From assembly GCF_002775205.1 (NCBI RefSeq), contig NC_036459.1, positions 2,983,466 to 3,047,465 on the forward strand: a stretch of 64,000 bases of DNA, written 5' to 3'. This stretch comes from Xiphophorus maculatus. Lineage: Eukaryota; Chordata; Actinopteri; Cyprinodontiformes; Poeciliidae. Positions 52,701 through 61,677 of the stretch are shown in pieces. The notes under the pieces were generated by a model that was not told the origin of the DNA, made no database searches, and worked only from the letters and a program-made list of their open reading frames with translations. Both the position numbers and the translations under genes were made by a program. Position 1 is the stretch's first letter. Every line of letters starts with the position of its first letter.

Positions 52701-55700
52701 TCGGCATAAAGTGCTTGATGAAGATGAAGATGTGGATATTTTCGTTTTAACCAGGATAAAATTATTACTGACATAATTTTTTGCATTTGAAAAAGTTTAA
52801 ACTGACACAAAATATTCATAATTTTATAATAACTAAGTTTTTTACAATAAGTAGAATCACGTTTATCCAGACTTTGTTGCATATAAATCAGCTTTTATTA
52901 GATGAGGACGGATCGATCCAAAATATTGATAATATTTATATCAAGTTATCAGTATTGGATAACAACAGGCTAATTCTATTTATTAGTCTTTTTCAGTCTT
53001 ACATTATTCTGCAATATGGTGACACCAAAAGTTGTGAAAGAAATGTCAGTGAGTTGATCAATCAAGAATAATTGATCACAATTTTTGAGTATTACCTAAT
53101 TGATGTGTACATAATCACAATTCAGACTTTTTAATTCTGGACCGACAAATTAACCAAAGTGTGAAAAACTAAAACTAATAAAAACTAAATAATATTGTAC
53201 TAATAATGACTAATGAAAACTAGCAAACACACTGTAAAAATTCATTAAAACTAACAAAAGTCACAACGAAATAAAGCTAAGCTATAATAAACATTCAAAA
53301 CTAATAAAACTGCAGTTAAAAAGTCGATATGTTTCATTTTCCTGCTGTGTGTGAATGCACCCTAACTAAACCCTTAAATTAAAGAGGATTTTTGTTTTAA
53401 TGCTTTGTTGTGGAAACTGAAGCTCTGATTTGATGACACACCTGAGTTTAGATGATTTTAGATTTACATGCATCTAAATAAACTCTTCTTCTCCAGTTCT
53501 GCTTTTCGATCACTTTCAGACAGTTGAAATCCATTCACTTCTCCTGTTGCTGTGACTAAAATAAGTCAAGGCTCGGCCAGCTGGGAACATGTGGAGATAA
53601 ACTGATGGCAGAAAAATCTCTTTAAACGTGACGACCTGCCTGCTGCTTCGCAGCGTTAAACGTGTCAGTCGCTCCGTTTTTTCCTCTCGCTGCTTCTCCT
53701 GCTTCAGGTAATTGTCGCTTCACAAACGCCGCGGCCTCGGCCGGCCAATGGCACGCACCTCGCCCCGTGACGTCAGCGGCGGGCCGCCTTGTCGGATGAT
53801 TGCGGTTGCCATGCCAACGGGCCGAGGTTACAATCGCAGACGAGCGCGCTCCTGCCTGCAATAAGCGGCCTAAATGAAATCGATGTGGAGTGTGTGTGCC
53901 GTCACGACGAGGAGAGCGGCTGCAGATTCACACTCCCTTCAGGATGTAGTGGCAGCGTGAAAACAGCAGCTCATTTACATTCCTCTCTGAGGCGCCGCCG
54001 TCACTTCAGGGGCTTCATATTCAGAGCACTGATGCTTTCAAAGACAATGTAGAGTTTAATAAACCTAAAGCTGAACCAGTGTTGCCACTTAACCTGCTCT
54101 TCTTGCAGGAATAGTTTAATATTTTACAAACAAGTTCAAGTTTCTGCAGCACATTGTCTATTAAAATGAACAGGTAGGTGCTGTCTGAAGTTCATATTTC
54201 TGCAGAGAGAAACCGCATATTTACCAGTGGGAAACATTTAAAGAGGCAGTTTTATGTGTTTTCCAGGCATAAAAAGCCATTTTCTAACATAATTAAGTAT
54301 AAAGATGCTGTGTAGATCAAATATGACCCAAAAGAAATTGTACTTTGTAATTTAACACTTTGAAATTGGGTCTCTGTCTCTTTAAGAAGCTCCTGCTCTT
54401 TCTGGAACTCCACCTTTAGGAAGTCATCTCAACATAGCTCCTCTATTAACCATTTAACATTCTTACCAGCGTTGAAGTGAGAAGTATTTTCTGTCCTACA
54501 GAAAAAATTCACCCTCGTTTTGCTCAAATTTATCTTTATTTTAAATCCTTAAAACAGAAATAAAATGGTGGATCTTTAAAAATAAATTTCTAATAATACA
54601 TCTTTTTCTAAAATTATAAATAGTCAGAAGACATTTTTGGCAACAAATGAGTTTTATTTGACTAGCTGGATAATAAAAATTACTCTTTAAGTTGTAAAGG
54701 TTGTAGACCTCTGGCCTAGTCAAAGTCCAAACCTCAACCTAGCTGAAATGCTAAACTTGAATGGACTGAAGCAACACCTGAGTAAAACCTGAGCTTTAAA
54801 ATGACTAAACTGACCTCCTTCTGTGATTGAAACTCCCCACCTTCCTCTTCCTCTATACCAATCACTCCATCAGCAGAGCAACTTCTCGTTCCTCCAGCCA
54901 GGCAACAATCAGCCTCCTGCTATGAAATGTGCAGAAAGTAAAGTTGTGTTCAGCGGCTCACAGTAAAAGACAACCACAGACGCCTCTGAGCCAATCAGTA
55001 TTCAGCTTTTCAACTTTGTTTTGACCCCATTACGGCGCCTCCTGCAGGGCAATCAGTGAGGAGAGGTGTCAGATGAACAGTTCTGTACATGTTTATTTAT
55101 TTAAAGGAGCAGTACATTCAAAATTTACTCTTTTTTTTAGCTTTTAGCTTTATCATAATAACATGATGTAACCTGATTCCTTCATGCATGTTGGAGAATA
55201 CCTTTAATCTCCATGGCAACCATTCAGAGCTGCAAAATGCCTGGGTGGGCGAAACTCCTCCCCCACCAGGGCCGGCGGCATTGGGGGGCATTGGGAGCCC
55301 GCCCACAGAGTTAGCCGTGCTGGACTGACCGACTGGAAGCTGTTTGTTGTTTTTACCTTAGAGAGACCAACTCTCTGTTATTCCTATATCGATTTGATAC
55401 AGTAGGGGCTTCCGCACTTCCCATATCTGTGTCCTCTGTCACTGTTTTCAGAAGTTAAAACTGTTTAATCCGTTGTTAACACGTCGTAACCTGTTTTTCC
55501 GAGGCGCTTTTAAACGCAACGTGAGCGCTACGATGCTCACACTAGGTTTACACCTGCGCGTCAGCGAAGGAGAACTGCTGCTGCTTTGGAGGCCTGCGCA
55601 GGTGTGTGCTAGAATCATGCAGCAAAACGCAAAGAACTTAGCACAGTTTCCCCCCCAAACTAACAGAGTGAGTTCAGTAATGTGGTTGGATGCAGGTTAT

Positions 55701-58700
55701 GTTAGCCAAAAGATCACTAGCTAACACCAATACAGCATCTTAAGCTTGTTAACAGGTAGCCTGTAGACTACTGATGTTGTTGGTCTTGTTTTTTTTGCAT
55801 TATTTGAGGTCTGAAGGGACTGCATCTCTTTTGTAATTTTAACTATTTCTCATTTTCTGCAAATAAATGCAACATTTTTTCTTGGAATTTCGGAGACATG
55901 TTGTCAGTAGTTCATAGAATAAAAGAACAATGTTCCTTTTACTCAAACATAAACCTATAAGAAGTAAAACCAGAGAAACTGTTCATTTTAAGTTGTCTCT
56001 TAATTTTTTTCCACAGCTGTATAGCGTTTTTATAACAACAGAAGGTAACATAGTTACTTAATTTTGCTACACAGTAAAAACACAAAATCTTACCAAGTAA
56101 TCCTGATCTACTATTAGTGCAAATATCTTAGTACACTTACAAAAAACTTTTCAGCATGCTTGTTTTAAGTCAATAATTCCTTAAAATTGCAGAAAAACTA
56201 CTAGTTCTATTGGTAGATTATTTTCATTTAAAACATTTTTCCCATGTTATAAGTGAAATAACCAAATGCTTGGTACGATTTTGTGTTTTTGCAGTGTAAA
56301 AAGTGGCACTATGTGCCTGCAAAACACATAAAAAAAGCTGTTTAAGATGTAATTGATCTCATTTAGTGTTTTATTATTAAAAGGTTACGTCTGTGTCCCC
56401 AGTGCTCCTACGTCCCCCCCTGTGAGAGGGACAACCAGAAGAACAAAGACAACGTTCTGCTGTGGGAGGATTACTTCACCAAAGAGGTCAGCAGCCAGTC
56501 CTTCACCTGCTTCTTCAACCAGCAGAGGAGGTGAGACACAAACACACGCTCGTCTGTCTCCAGGTGCGAGACGGACAAATTGGAAGCAGGAGGACATGTG
56601 AGGAGGTGAAAGCTCCCTGGCTGACAGATCGATTTTACCTCAGGAGATTACAGACGGCCAGGCCGGTTTTCAGGAGCTGCTGCGTCTGATAGAAGCTTAT
56701 CCACTTCCTAAATGACTGGCTGGGATTTGTGACCCTGCGGAAAAAAACTCCATTTCCTGGTTATTACATCTCAACACCAGAGTTGGGCTGTAACTAGTTA
56801 CATTTGCTTGAGTAACGTTTTGGACAAAATGTGCTTTTAGGAGAATTTTTACTTTTAGTTTAGTAACTTTATTTTGTTAGGACTGTCGCCAGATTAACCG
56901 CATCATAAATTAAAACAAACTCAATAATTTCCATTTGCATGATTTATTGTTTTTTTCTCTTTCTACTAAAAACTGGATTATAAAAGTTCAGTTTGGTGTT
57001 TTGGTCTCAACTAGACCATTTTTTAAGAACAGCTTTGTTTACATTTTATTTGTTGTGTTTATTTATTTTGGATATTTAAAATGTCTTCCAGTCCCAGTGT
57101 TAAATATTCATTAGCATTTAAAGTTTATTAATCTTTGAGAATATGTTCTTGCATTATATTACTCAAAAATGGTCTCAAAACATCATTATTATCATTTATT
57201 GCGATAACTTCTGGGACAATTTATTGTCCAGAAAAATTTGCTATCATGACAGGCCTGTTGCTACTCTTACTAATTATGGAGACGATGATGCAAGGAAGGA
57301 TTTTACATAAAATTAAGAAAATTATGAGCATCGGCTTCTTGAAAAACAGAGTCTGCTTCTTCTACAAATGCACCAAAACTTTTTATTGATAAACTTTCAC
57401 ATTTCATCACAACCAAGAAATTCTGTGTATTTCTTCATCATGTTTTGTTTAAATTTTTTACTAATAAATTTGTAGCATGCATTTGTTTTCCTGCCTCTCT
57501 ATTCAGAAACTGTTTTTCTGGGTTCAGTCTAACAAAACCTTTTTAAGCGTGGGACCACAAACTGATGAGACAAAGAAAAACTGAGGAGCTTGTTGTGTGT
57601 CAGCTTTATCCTCCTATTATTCAGCCGCTGCTTACCTGTGACCTCAGCTGCTTTTATTTTTATCTCTGCAGCAGGATGAGGACTCTCTGCTTCGTAAATG
57701 AGGGCCCAGCGGGAGCTTGTTGATGCTGCACATTGGCTCTTCGGTCATTTAGACGGAAAACTAGAGCACTGCATGCTGTTTTATTTAAAGATTTGAAAAG
57801 AAACACACCTGGGCTTTGGGTTTATGTGTTTCTGGAAGGAATGTTAAAATATAACAGCAGCTAAAACGTCACAACAAGTGATTTTTCTGAACCAGTTCTT
57901 TGCTGTTTTAAAGAGTATTTCATTTAAAAATTCCCCAGACGACTGTTTGAGTTGGAGACTCGGACTAGTGTCGCATTTCAGGCTCAAAAATAAAATTTCA
58001 GACTTGGCTTGGACTCGTGGTCAGAGACTCGAGTCCCAGTTTTTATCAGATTAATGAAGAATGACAGGAAGCCCATGTGTGAGCTAAAAACTTTTACTGT
58101 GAAACAATGAGCTGGATTATTAGCCAGTGATGTTGGTGGATTATTATGGGATGTTAGCGACTCATAGCAATCTGTTTATGTTAGCGTTAGCTTCAAGTCT
58201 ACATGAATGTCTTTCCAACAAAATGACTGAATCGTTTCAGAACAAATTAAACATATCCTACCGACTGCTAAGCTATCTGCTAAATTACAGGGACACTTCC
58301 TGCTGGAAATATCAAAATAAAAGCACTTCCGGTTCCACTTATTTAGAAGTTTAATACTCATTTACTTCCTCCACTTTGTCCCATTCATTATGTTGCTATT
58401 TATAACTTAAATTTGAACATCTTTACTATTTAGAAATCTTAAGAAATAATTTCCCAATATTGTTAAGATTTCTCCAACTCAGAAGAAGAAAACGATCCAA
58501 ATCGGATTTAATCCAACAATGAAGTTGTTAATTTAATCACTATAAATGCTAACGTTGAAATTAATCAGTAACAGCTTTTTGATTTCTTTCTAGTATTTTT
58601 CTATTTCTAATTGGTAAATATTACATCTGATCAATTTTCATATTAATATAAATCAGGCTTTCACAGATTTTTTGGATCATTAATTAAATGTGAAATGATA

Positions 58701-60934
58701 AAACAAATTGATAGTAAATGTTGCTATTAGTTTAATTGTTGCTTCTATGTTGGTTACAGAAACTAAAATGTTGCTGCAGCTGGAAAGTTGGACATTCATG
58801 GAAGTTTAAACATGTTTTTTTTATTATTTTTGCAGGGATTAAAATCTTTTCAATAGTTCTGAAGAAAAACTAAATCCAGTTACTGTGAAATGAGAACGTT
58901 ATTAATATTTCTGACCTTTTCTCAGAAGCACGGCTCATTACCAGGGTAACCAATCGAGGTGCAGCATGCTGCTGCATTATATGCCTCCATTATATAAATT
59001 AGCTTTACCTCTGCTCATTAGTTTTTTCACTACAATGTCTGATTGGACCTCTGGGGCTTAATAACACGGGACCAACGGTTCGTTTTGTTTCTGAAAAAAG
59101 ATGCTTAATGGAACTTGAGTTCAGAAATATTGAAATTTACCTGAGAGATTCTTCAGTTCAAGTAGGAAACCTGTGTTGGTGCTACAGCTACATCTTAGCT
59201 GTAGAACCTCTTTAATTTTCCACAGCCATGTGCTACTTTGCACATAAAATCCCAATAAAATGCATTAAAGTTTTTCCTGTAACAAAGCAAAGTGGTACCG
59301 ATGTCAGTGGGTGGGAATACTTTTGTGAGCCAAAATGGCTCCCATTGCAGCGATGCAGCTCAATGAATCAGTGAATGAATGCTGTGAAGGCATTTGTGTC
59401 TGTTTTTCTAAGTCCTGCCAGGCCTACAATTAATTTCACCACATGGTGTTTTATAAGCCCAGTTTAAAACGGTTGGTGTATAATTTTTATCGGATGTCAA
59501 AAATGGCGTTCAGGATTACAGATATCTAAAAATTTAAAATCAACTAAACTGGTGGTTTTAAGTAGTTGTTTTTTTAATAAACCAGTTGTAGAACAGGAAA
59601 TGCTTTAGTTGCAAATCAAAACAAACTGTGTCTGTATTGTGTTTATCTGAAACAAAAATCTTTTAAGAGTTTCTTTTATAATTGTTTTATTTTCAATTTC
59701 TTTGCTTCCAAATCAACATGCTGCATAGTTTCCACGCATCCTTAAAAAGTCTTTGAGTCTGAATCTTATCTATCTAAAAATAAGGCCTTAAAGTGTCTTA
59801 AATTCATTAAAACAAATTTCAGCCGGCCTTAAGTGTTAAAGTGTTAATCACAGGTCTTAAATTTTGTCATTTCTTCCTCAATAGTTTTCCATTCTTATGC
59901 ATGTATGTATATATTCCTATATGTCAGAATAAAGTTACTAATTCATAAATCCTCCAATTGATTTCTGTTTATTTCTGATTTTCCAGGTCTGACGACGCTT
60001 TGTGGCATCAATCTATTTTATTTTCAATTTCTTTGTTTCCAAACCAATGCAGGGCATCCTTAAAATTTAATTAAAAGTTAAATTTTTAATTAGTTAAATT
60101 AAACTTTAATTAAATTAGCTTTTAATTTATATAAAACCAATTTATATCAATTAGTTTTAATTTACATAAATTAAAACTTATATTTATATAAATTATAAAT
60201 GTATATAAAACTCATTTATATAAATGAGTTTTATATAAACTAATTTCTATAAAATTAGGGCCTTAAAATGTCTTAGATTCAGTTAAAAATGTAAGTGGGC
60301 CTTAAATACGTTAATTGCAAGTCTTAAATTTTGTCATTTCTTTTTTGATAGTTTTCCACTCATGCTTTGCATCCTGTATTTAATTTTCAATATCTTTGCT
60401 TTCAAATCAACATGCTGTGTGGTTTCTGCACATCCTTAAAAAGTCTTAAATTTATCTAAAATTAAGGCCTTATAATGTCTTAAAGTGATTTTTTTTTAAA
60501 CAGGCCTTAAATGTTGTCATTTGTTCCTCATTAGCCTTCTATTGTTATAAATATTCATATATTTGATTATAATCCTGAGGTTGATTTCTGTTTATCTTTG
60601 GATTTGCAGGCCTGACGACGTGCTGTGGCAGCGTTCCCATGACACCAGCGTCCTGCTGCACTGCGTCCTCTGGCCAATGGTGTCTCTCCTTCTGGGCACG
60701 CTCATTGTGCTGCTGACGGTTTGCGCCCGCTCCCTGGCTGTCAGAGCCGAGGCGCTGCAGAAGAGAAAATGTTCCTACGAGGTTTGCCAGGACTTGTCCA
60801 TCACCACCTCTGATCGCCGCGGCAACAAACCCGGGGACCTCCTGGCGACTAACTCTGACCCTGAGCTGTCGTCGCCATCAAGGACCCTTCCTCTGTTTGC
60901 GGTGCCGGTGAGGCGACGGGATCGGGAACATTAG
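34846..60934 (+). CDS. kcnmb4: KCNMB4, BK channel beta-4 subunit (4 coding exons)
   Basis: KCNMB4 is an accessory subunit of the large-conductance Ca2+-activated K+ channel and in mammals is mostly neuronal; it slows gating and reduces toxin block. Exons 34846-35010, 40193-40363, 56403-56530 and 60610-60934 join in frame to 789 nt, 262 residues. [20 protein letters not shown] matches human [22 protein letters not shown]1 is about 19-41 and TM2 about 170-193. The extracellular loop has Cys at 54, 68, 72, 76, 84, 113 and 119, and sequons N53-C-T and N90-N-S at the same positions as human. Human ends at residue 210 (KRKFS). Here KRKCS continues for 52 residues to DREH. CNOT2 lies upstream on the same strand, as in human 12q15. 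Confidence 0.95.
36551..36604. repeat. (TA)n microsatellite
   Basis: About 27 TA units in KCNMB4 intron 1. The repeating Ile-Tyr frames here are translation artefacts. Confidence 0.95.
37456..38045. mobile_element. MITE-like repeat of the GTTCACAC type
   Basis: It begins GGCTATGTTCACACATCAGG and includes TGGGAGCCAACAGTATCGTC, GTTGGATAAAATGAGACATG and AAATCAGATTTTTT. The same pieces recur in order at 42880-43260. It resembles non-autonomous hAT-type repeats of teleosts. Confidence 0.5.
38615..38960. repeat. GACTTGGACTC-type degenerate repeats
   Basis: Many variants of ACTTGGACTCAAG and AAGACTTT follow each other without fixed spacing. A second shorter block is at about 57950-58040 in intron 3. 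Confidence 0.6.
40193..40363 (+). CDS. kcnmb4: KCNMB4 exon 2
   Basis: Residues 56-112: [20 protein letters not shown] and [20 protein letters not shown], the Cys-rich ectodomain with sequon N90. Phase 0 at both ends. Confidence 0.95.
41597..42755 (-). mobile_element. 5'-truncated L2-like LINE with open reverse transcriptase end
   Basis: The minus strand is open for about 290 codons. It carries [20 protein letters not shown], the catalytic [10 protein letters not shown] and the thumb/C-terminal region [20 protein letters not shown] to [12 protein letters not shown]. This is the second half of a non-LTR reverse transcriptase; the endonuclease and first half are missing. About 270 bp of 3' UTR ends in GATAA-type repeats at 41597-41620. 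The lack of stops suggests a young insertion. The clade is assigned from memory of fish L2/CR1 proteins. Confidence 0.85.
42760..43270. mobile_element. Second GTTCACAC-type repeat copy
   Basis: It shares TGGGAGCCAACAG, GTTGGATAAAATG and CAAATCAGATTTTTTGG with 37456-38045. The 5' end of the LINE abuts it, so the LINE probably inserted into or next to it. Confidence 0.5.
43965..44038. promoter_or_regulatory. Pair of RFX X-box palindromes
   Basis: GTCACCACGGCAAC (43965-43978) and GTCGCCATGGCGAC (44025-44038) fit the GTNRCC-N2-RGYNAC X-box. They lie in a GC-richer stretch (43925-44170) outside recognisable repeats. Confidence 0.5.
44966..45380 (+). mobile_element. MITE-like repeat of GGGCTGGGCGATA type
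   Basis: Inverted ends AGGGCTAGACAATA and TATCGCCCAGCCTT. The interior has GTTGCCTAGCAAC (45134-45146) and is related to 16073-16546. Confidence 0.65.
46860..47080. promoter_or_regulatory. Candidate intronic regulatory block
   Basis: It has an octamer-like AATTTGCATGG (46876-46886), several TAATTAGA/TTAATTAA homeodomain-type cores and little simple sequence, unlike its surroundings. This is a guess from composition. Confidence 0.25.
47377..48012. mobile_element. MITE with TTTAAAGGGGACAT-type ends
   Basis: Inverted ends TTTAAAGGGGACATTCTA and TATAATAGGTCACCTTTACC, a common teleost repeat form. It carries two X-box-like motifs, ATTACCTGGCAAC and GTTACCTAGCAAC (47593-47605). Confidence 0.65.
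49737..49789. repeat. (CA)n microsatellite
   Basis: About 26 CA units. Confidence 0.95.
50640..51260. repeat. Dispersed repeat copy in KCNMB4 intron 2
   Basis: Longer relative of 20375-20730: AAAGTCCTTGAAAGTGCTTG, GCAGATATTTACATAC and AGCAGTAATAAATTATGT appear in the same order. Confidence 0.55.
53630..54040. promoter_or_regulatory. GC-rich island in KCNMB4 intron 2
   Basis: A CpG-rich stretch in an AT-rich intron. It has GGCCAATGG (CCAAT), a perfect CRE TGACGTCA at 53768-53775, CTCGGCCGGCC and GGCGCCGCCG. It could be an alternative promoter or enhancer. No open frame in it resembles a known protein. Confidence 0.45.
54237..54520. mobile_element. Possible TTTAAAGAGGCAGT-type MITE remnant
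   Basis: TTTAAAGAGGCAGTTTTATG resembles the left end of a common teleost inverted-repeat element. The right end is not clear. A similar start, TTTAAAGGAGCAGTACATTC, is at about 55101. Confidence 0.35.
54712..54750 (+). mobile_element. Tc1-like transposase fragment
   Basis: It translates to [13 protein letters not shown], the conserved stretch of Tc1-family DDE transposases (WPSQSPDLNPIEM). Only this piece and a few flanking bases are left. Confidence 0.7.
56069..56297. mobile_element. MITE with 29-bp terminal inverted repeats
   Basis: Left end ACACAGTAAAAACACAAAAT and right end, read inverted, ACACTGCAAAAACACAAAAT, continuing to ACCAAG on both sides. 229 bp long, about 100 bp upstream of KCNMB4 exon 3. 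A second member is at 61172-61677. Confidence 0.8.
56403..56530 (+). CDS. kcnmb4: KCNMB4 exon 3
   Basis: Residues 113-154 and two bases of 155: [20 protein letters not shown] then [20 protein letters not shown]. It matches human CSYIPPCKRENQKN. The donor is AG|GTGAGA. Confidence 0.95.
59215..59335. mobile_element. Tc1-like element 3'-end relic
   Basis: AAAATCCCAATAAAATGCAT and GGGAATACTTTTGTGAGCC match the well-known ends of fish Tc1-like elements. No transposase is nearby. Confidence 0.55.
59987..60013 (+). pseudogene. Decayed duplicate of the KCNMB4 exon 4 start
   Basis: TTTTCCAG is followed by sequence that would read [10 protein letters not shown] (first Arg from the split codon), next to [10 protein letters not shown] of true exon 4. 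It continues into intron sequence and hits a stop after about 30 codons, so splicing here would remove TM2. Confidence 0.7.
60202..60237. repeat. Perfect 36-bp palindrome
   Basis: The half-site TATATAAAACTCATTTAT is followed at once by its exact reverse complement. It lies in the AT-rich expansion of the middle repeat unit. Confidence 0.95.
60610..60934 (+). CDS. kcnmb4: KCNMB4 exon 4 with extended C-terminus
   Basis: Residues 155-262: [22 protein letters not shown]2 ([19 protein letters not shown]), the cytoplasmic [17 protein letters not shown] that lines up with human CAKSLAVKAEAMKKRKFS, and a further 52 residues rich in Ser, Pro and Arg. The end is TAG at 60932-60934. Confidence 0.94.
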
Positions 60935-61171
60935 GCCAGAGAGGAAACTTGGTTTCTCAACTGGAGCCGCTGATGGGCGACTGTGATCTTCATCAGGAGG
61001 AAGATGAGGGTAAATCCACTCTGATGTGTGTCGGGTTCACCTTAAACACACTAGCAGCTTTTCTCATTCGGCCTGATCAGCAGGAGCTGAATCCACCTCA
61101 GCCGTCCCACATTTCATCTTAAATCAGAAAGTCTTCTGAATTTCCTATCAAAGCTTTTATTTCTCACGTTT

Positions 61172-61677
61172 ACATTACAAAAACACAAAAAATTACCAAA
61201 TGATTTTGGTCTAGTTTCTAGTGCAGATATCTTAGCACACTTGAAAGAAGACAAACTAACTTAAAAGTTACACAACAAATTCCACAGCACATCTACTTGT
61301 TACGGTTGTCATAGTCAAGCTAGCATAACTGAACTACTTCCCTCTCACTCGCTATTTTTTTTGTAATTAAAACTGTTTCCTGACCTTGTTATCTAGTTGT
61401 CAATTTTTAAGATTTAGTGCGTTATATTGATAAATTAAAACCAATGCTAGTCATTGGTTTTAGCTGTTAAAACCAATGACTAGCATTGGTTAGCAAGCAG
61501 CTTTTTGCCCTCCAGCCAGGAGATGGTGTGGGAACTTGCGACGTCACGCTGGAAGGAGTCTGTCGTTTGCTAAGAAGTTACTTTTATGTTAGTTTTGCCT
61601 TATTTCAAGTGCAGTAATATATTTGCACTACAAACTAGACCCAAATTATTTGGTAAGATTTTGTGTTTTTACAGTAT
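61172..61677. mobile_element. Longer MITE of the ACACTGCAAAAACACAAAAT family
   Basis: Ends ATTACAAAAACACAAAAAAT and, inverted, ATACTGTAAAAACACAAAAT, both followed by TACCAAAT-like sequence. Its interior is about 280 bp longer than that of 56069-56297 and contains a perfect 23-bp hairpin. Confidence 0.75.
61439..61491. repeat. Perfect 23-bp hairpin with 7-nt loop
   Basis: The arms 61439-61461 and 61469-61491 are exact reverse complements and the loop is AGCTGTT. Each arm is itself an 8-bp inverted repeat (AACCAATG...CATTGGTT), so a cloverleaf-like fold is possible. Confidence 0.95.

Larger units (their letters stand above)
40364..56402 (+). other. kcnmb4: KCNMB4 intron 2
   Basis: A 16-kb intron full of repeats, listed separately, with a GC-rich island and X-box palindromes. 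At 44455-44640 TTGGATCATTATCCTGCTG resembles part of a Tc1-type element. No further exon is required or seen. Confidence 0.6.
59688..60600 (+). repeat. Three-fold repeat block before KCNMB4 exon 4
   Basis: Units at about 59688-60013, 60014-60375 and 60376-60635 share TTTTCAATTTCTTTG, AAGGCCTTA-like, TCTTAAATTTTGTCATTTC and, in units 1 and 3, TTGATTTCTGTTTAT with a splice acceptor plus exon 4 start. The middle unit has an AT-rich expansion at 60067-60255. Confidence 0.75.
56531..60609 (+). other. kcnmb4: KCNMB4 intron 3
   Basis: It holds a decayed 'TTACATTTGCTTGAGTAAC' repeat near 56785, a GACTTGG-type block at about 57950-58040, a Tc1 tail and the repeated block before exon 4. The remainder shows nothing. 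Confidence 0.6.
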
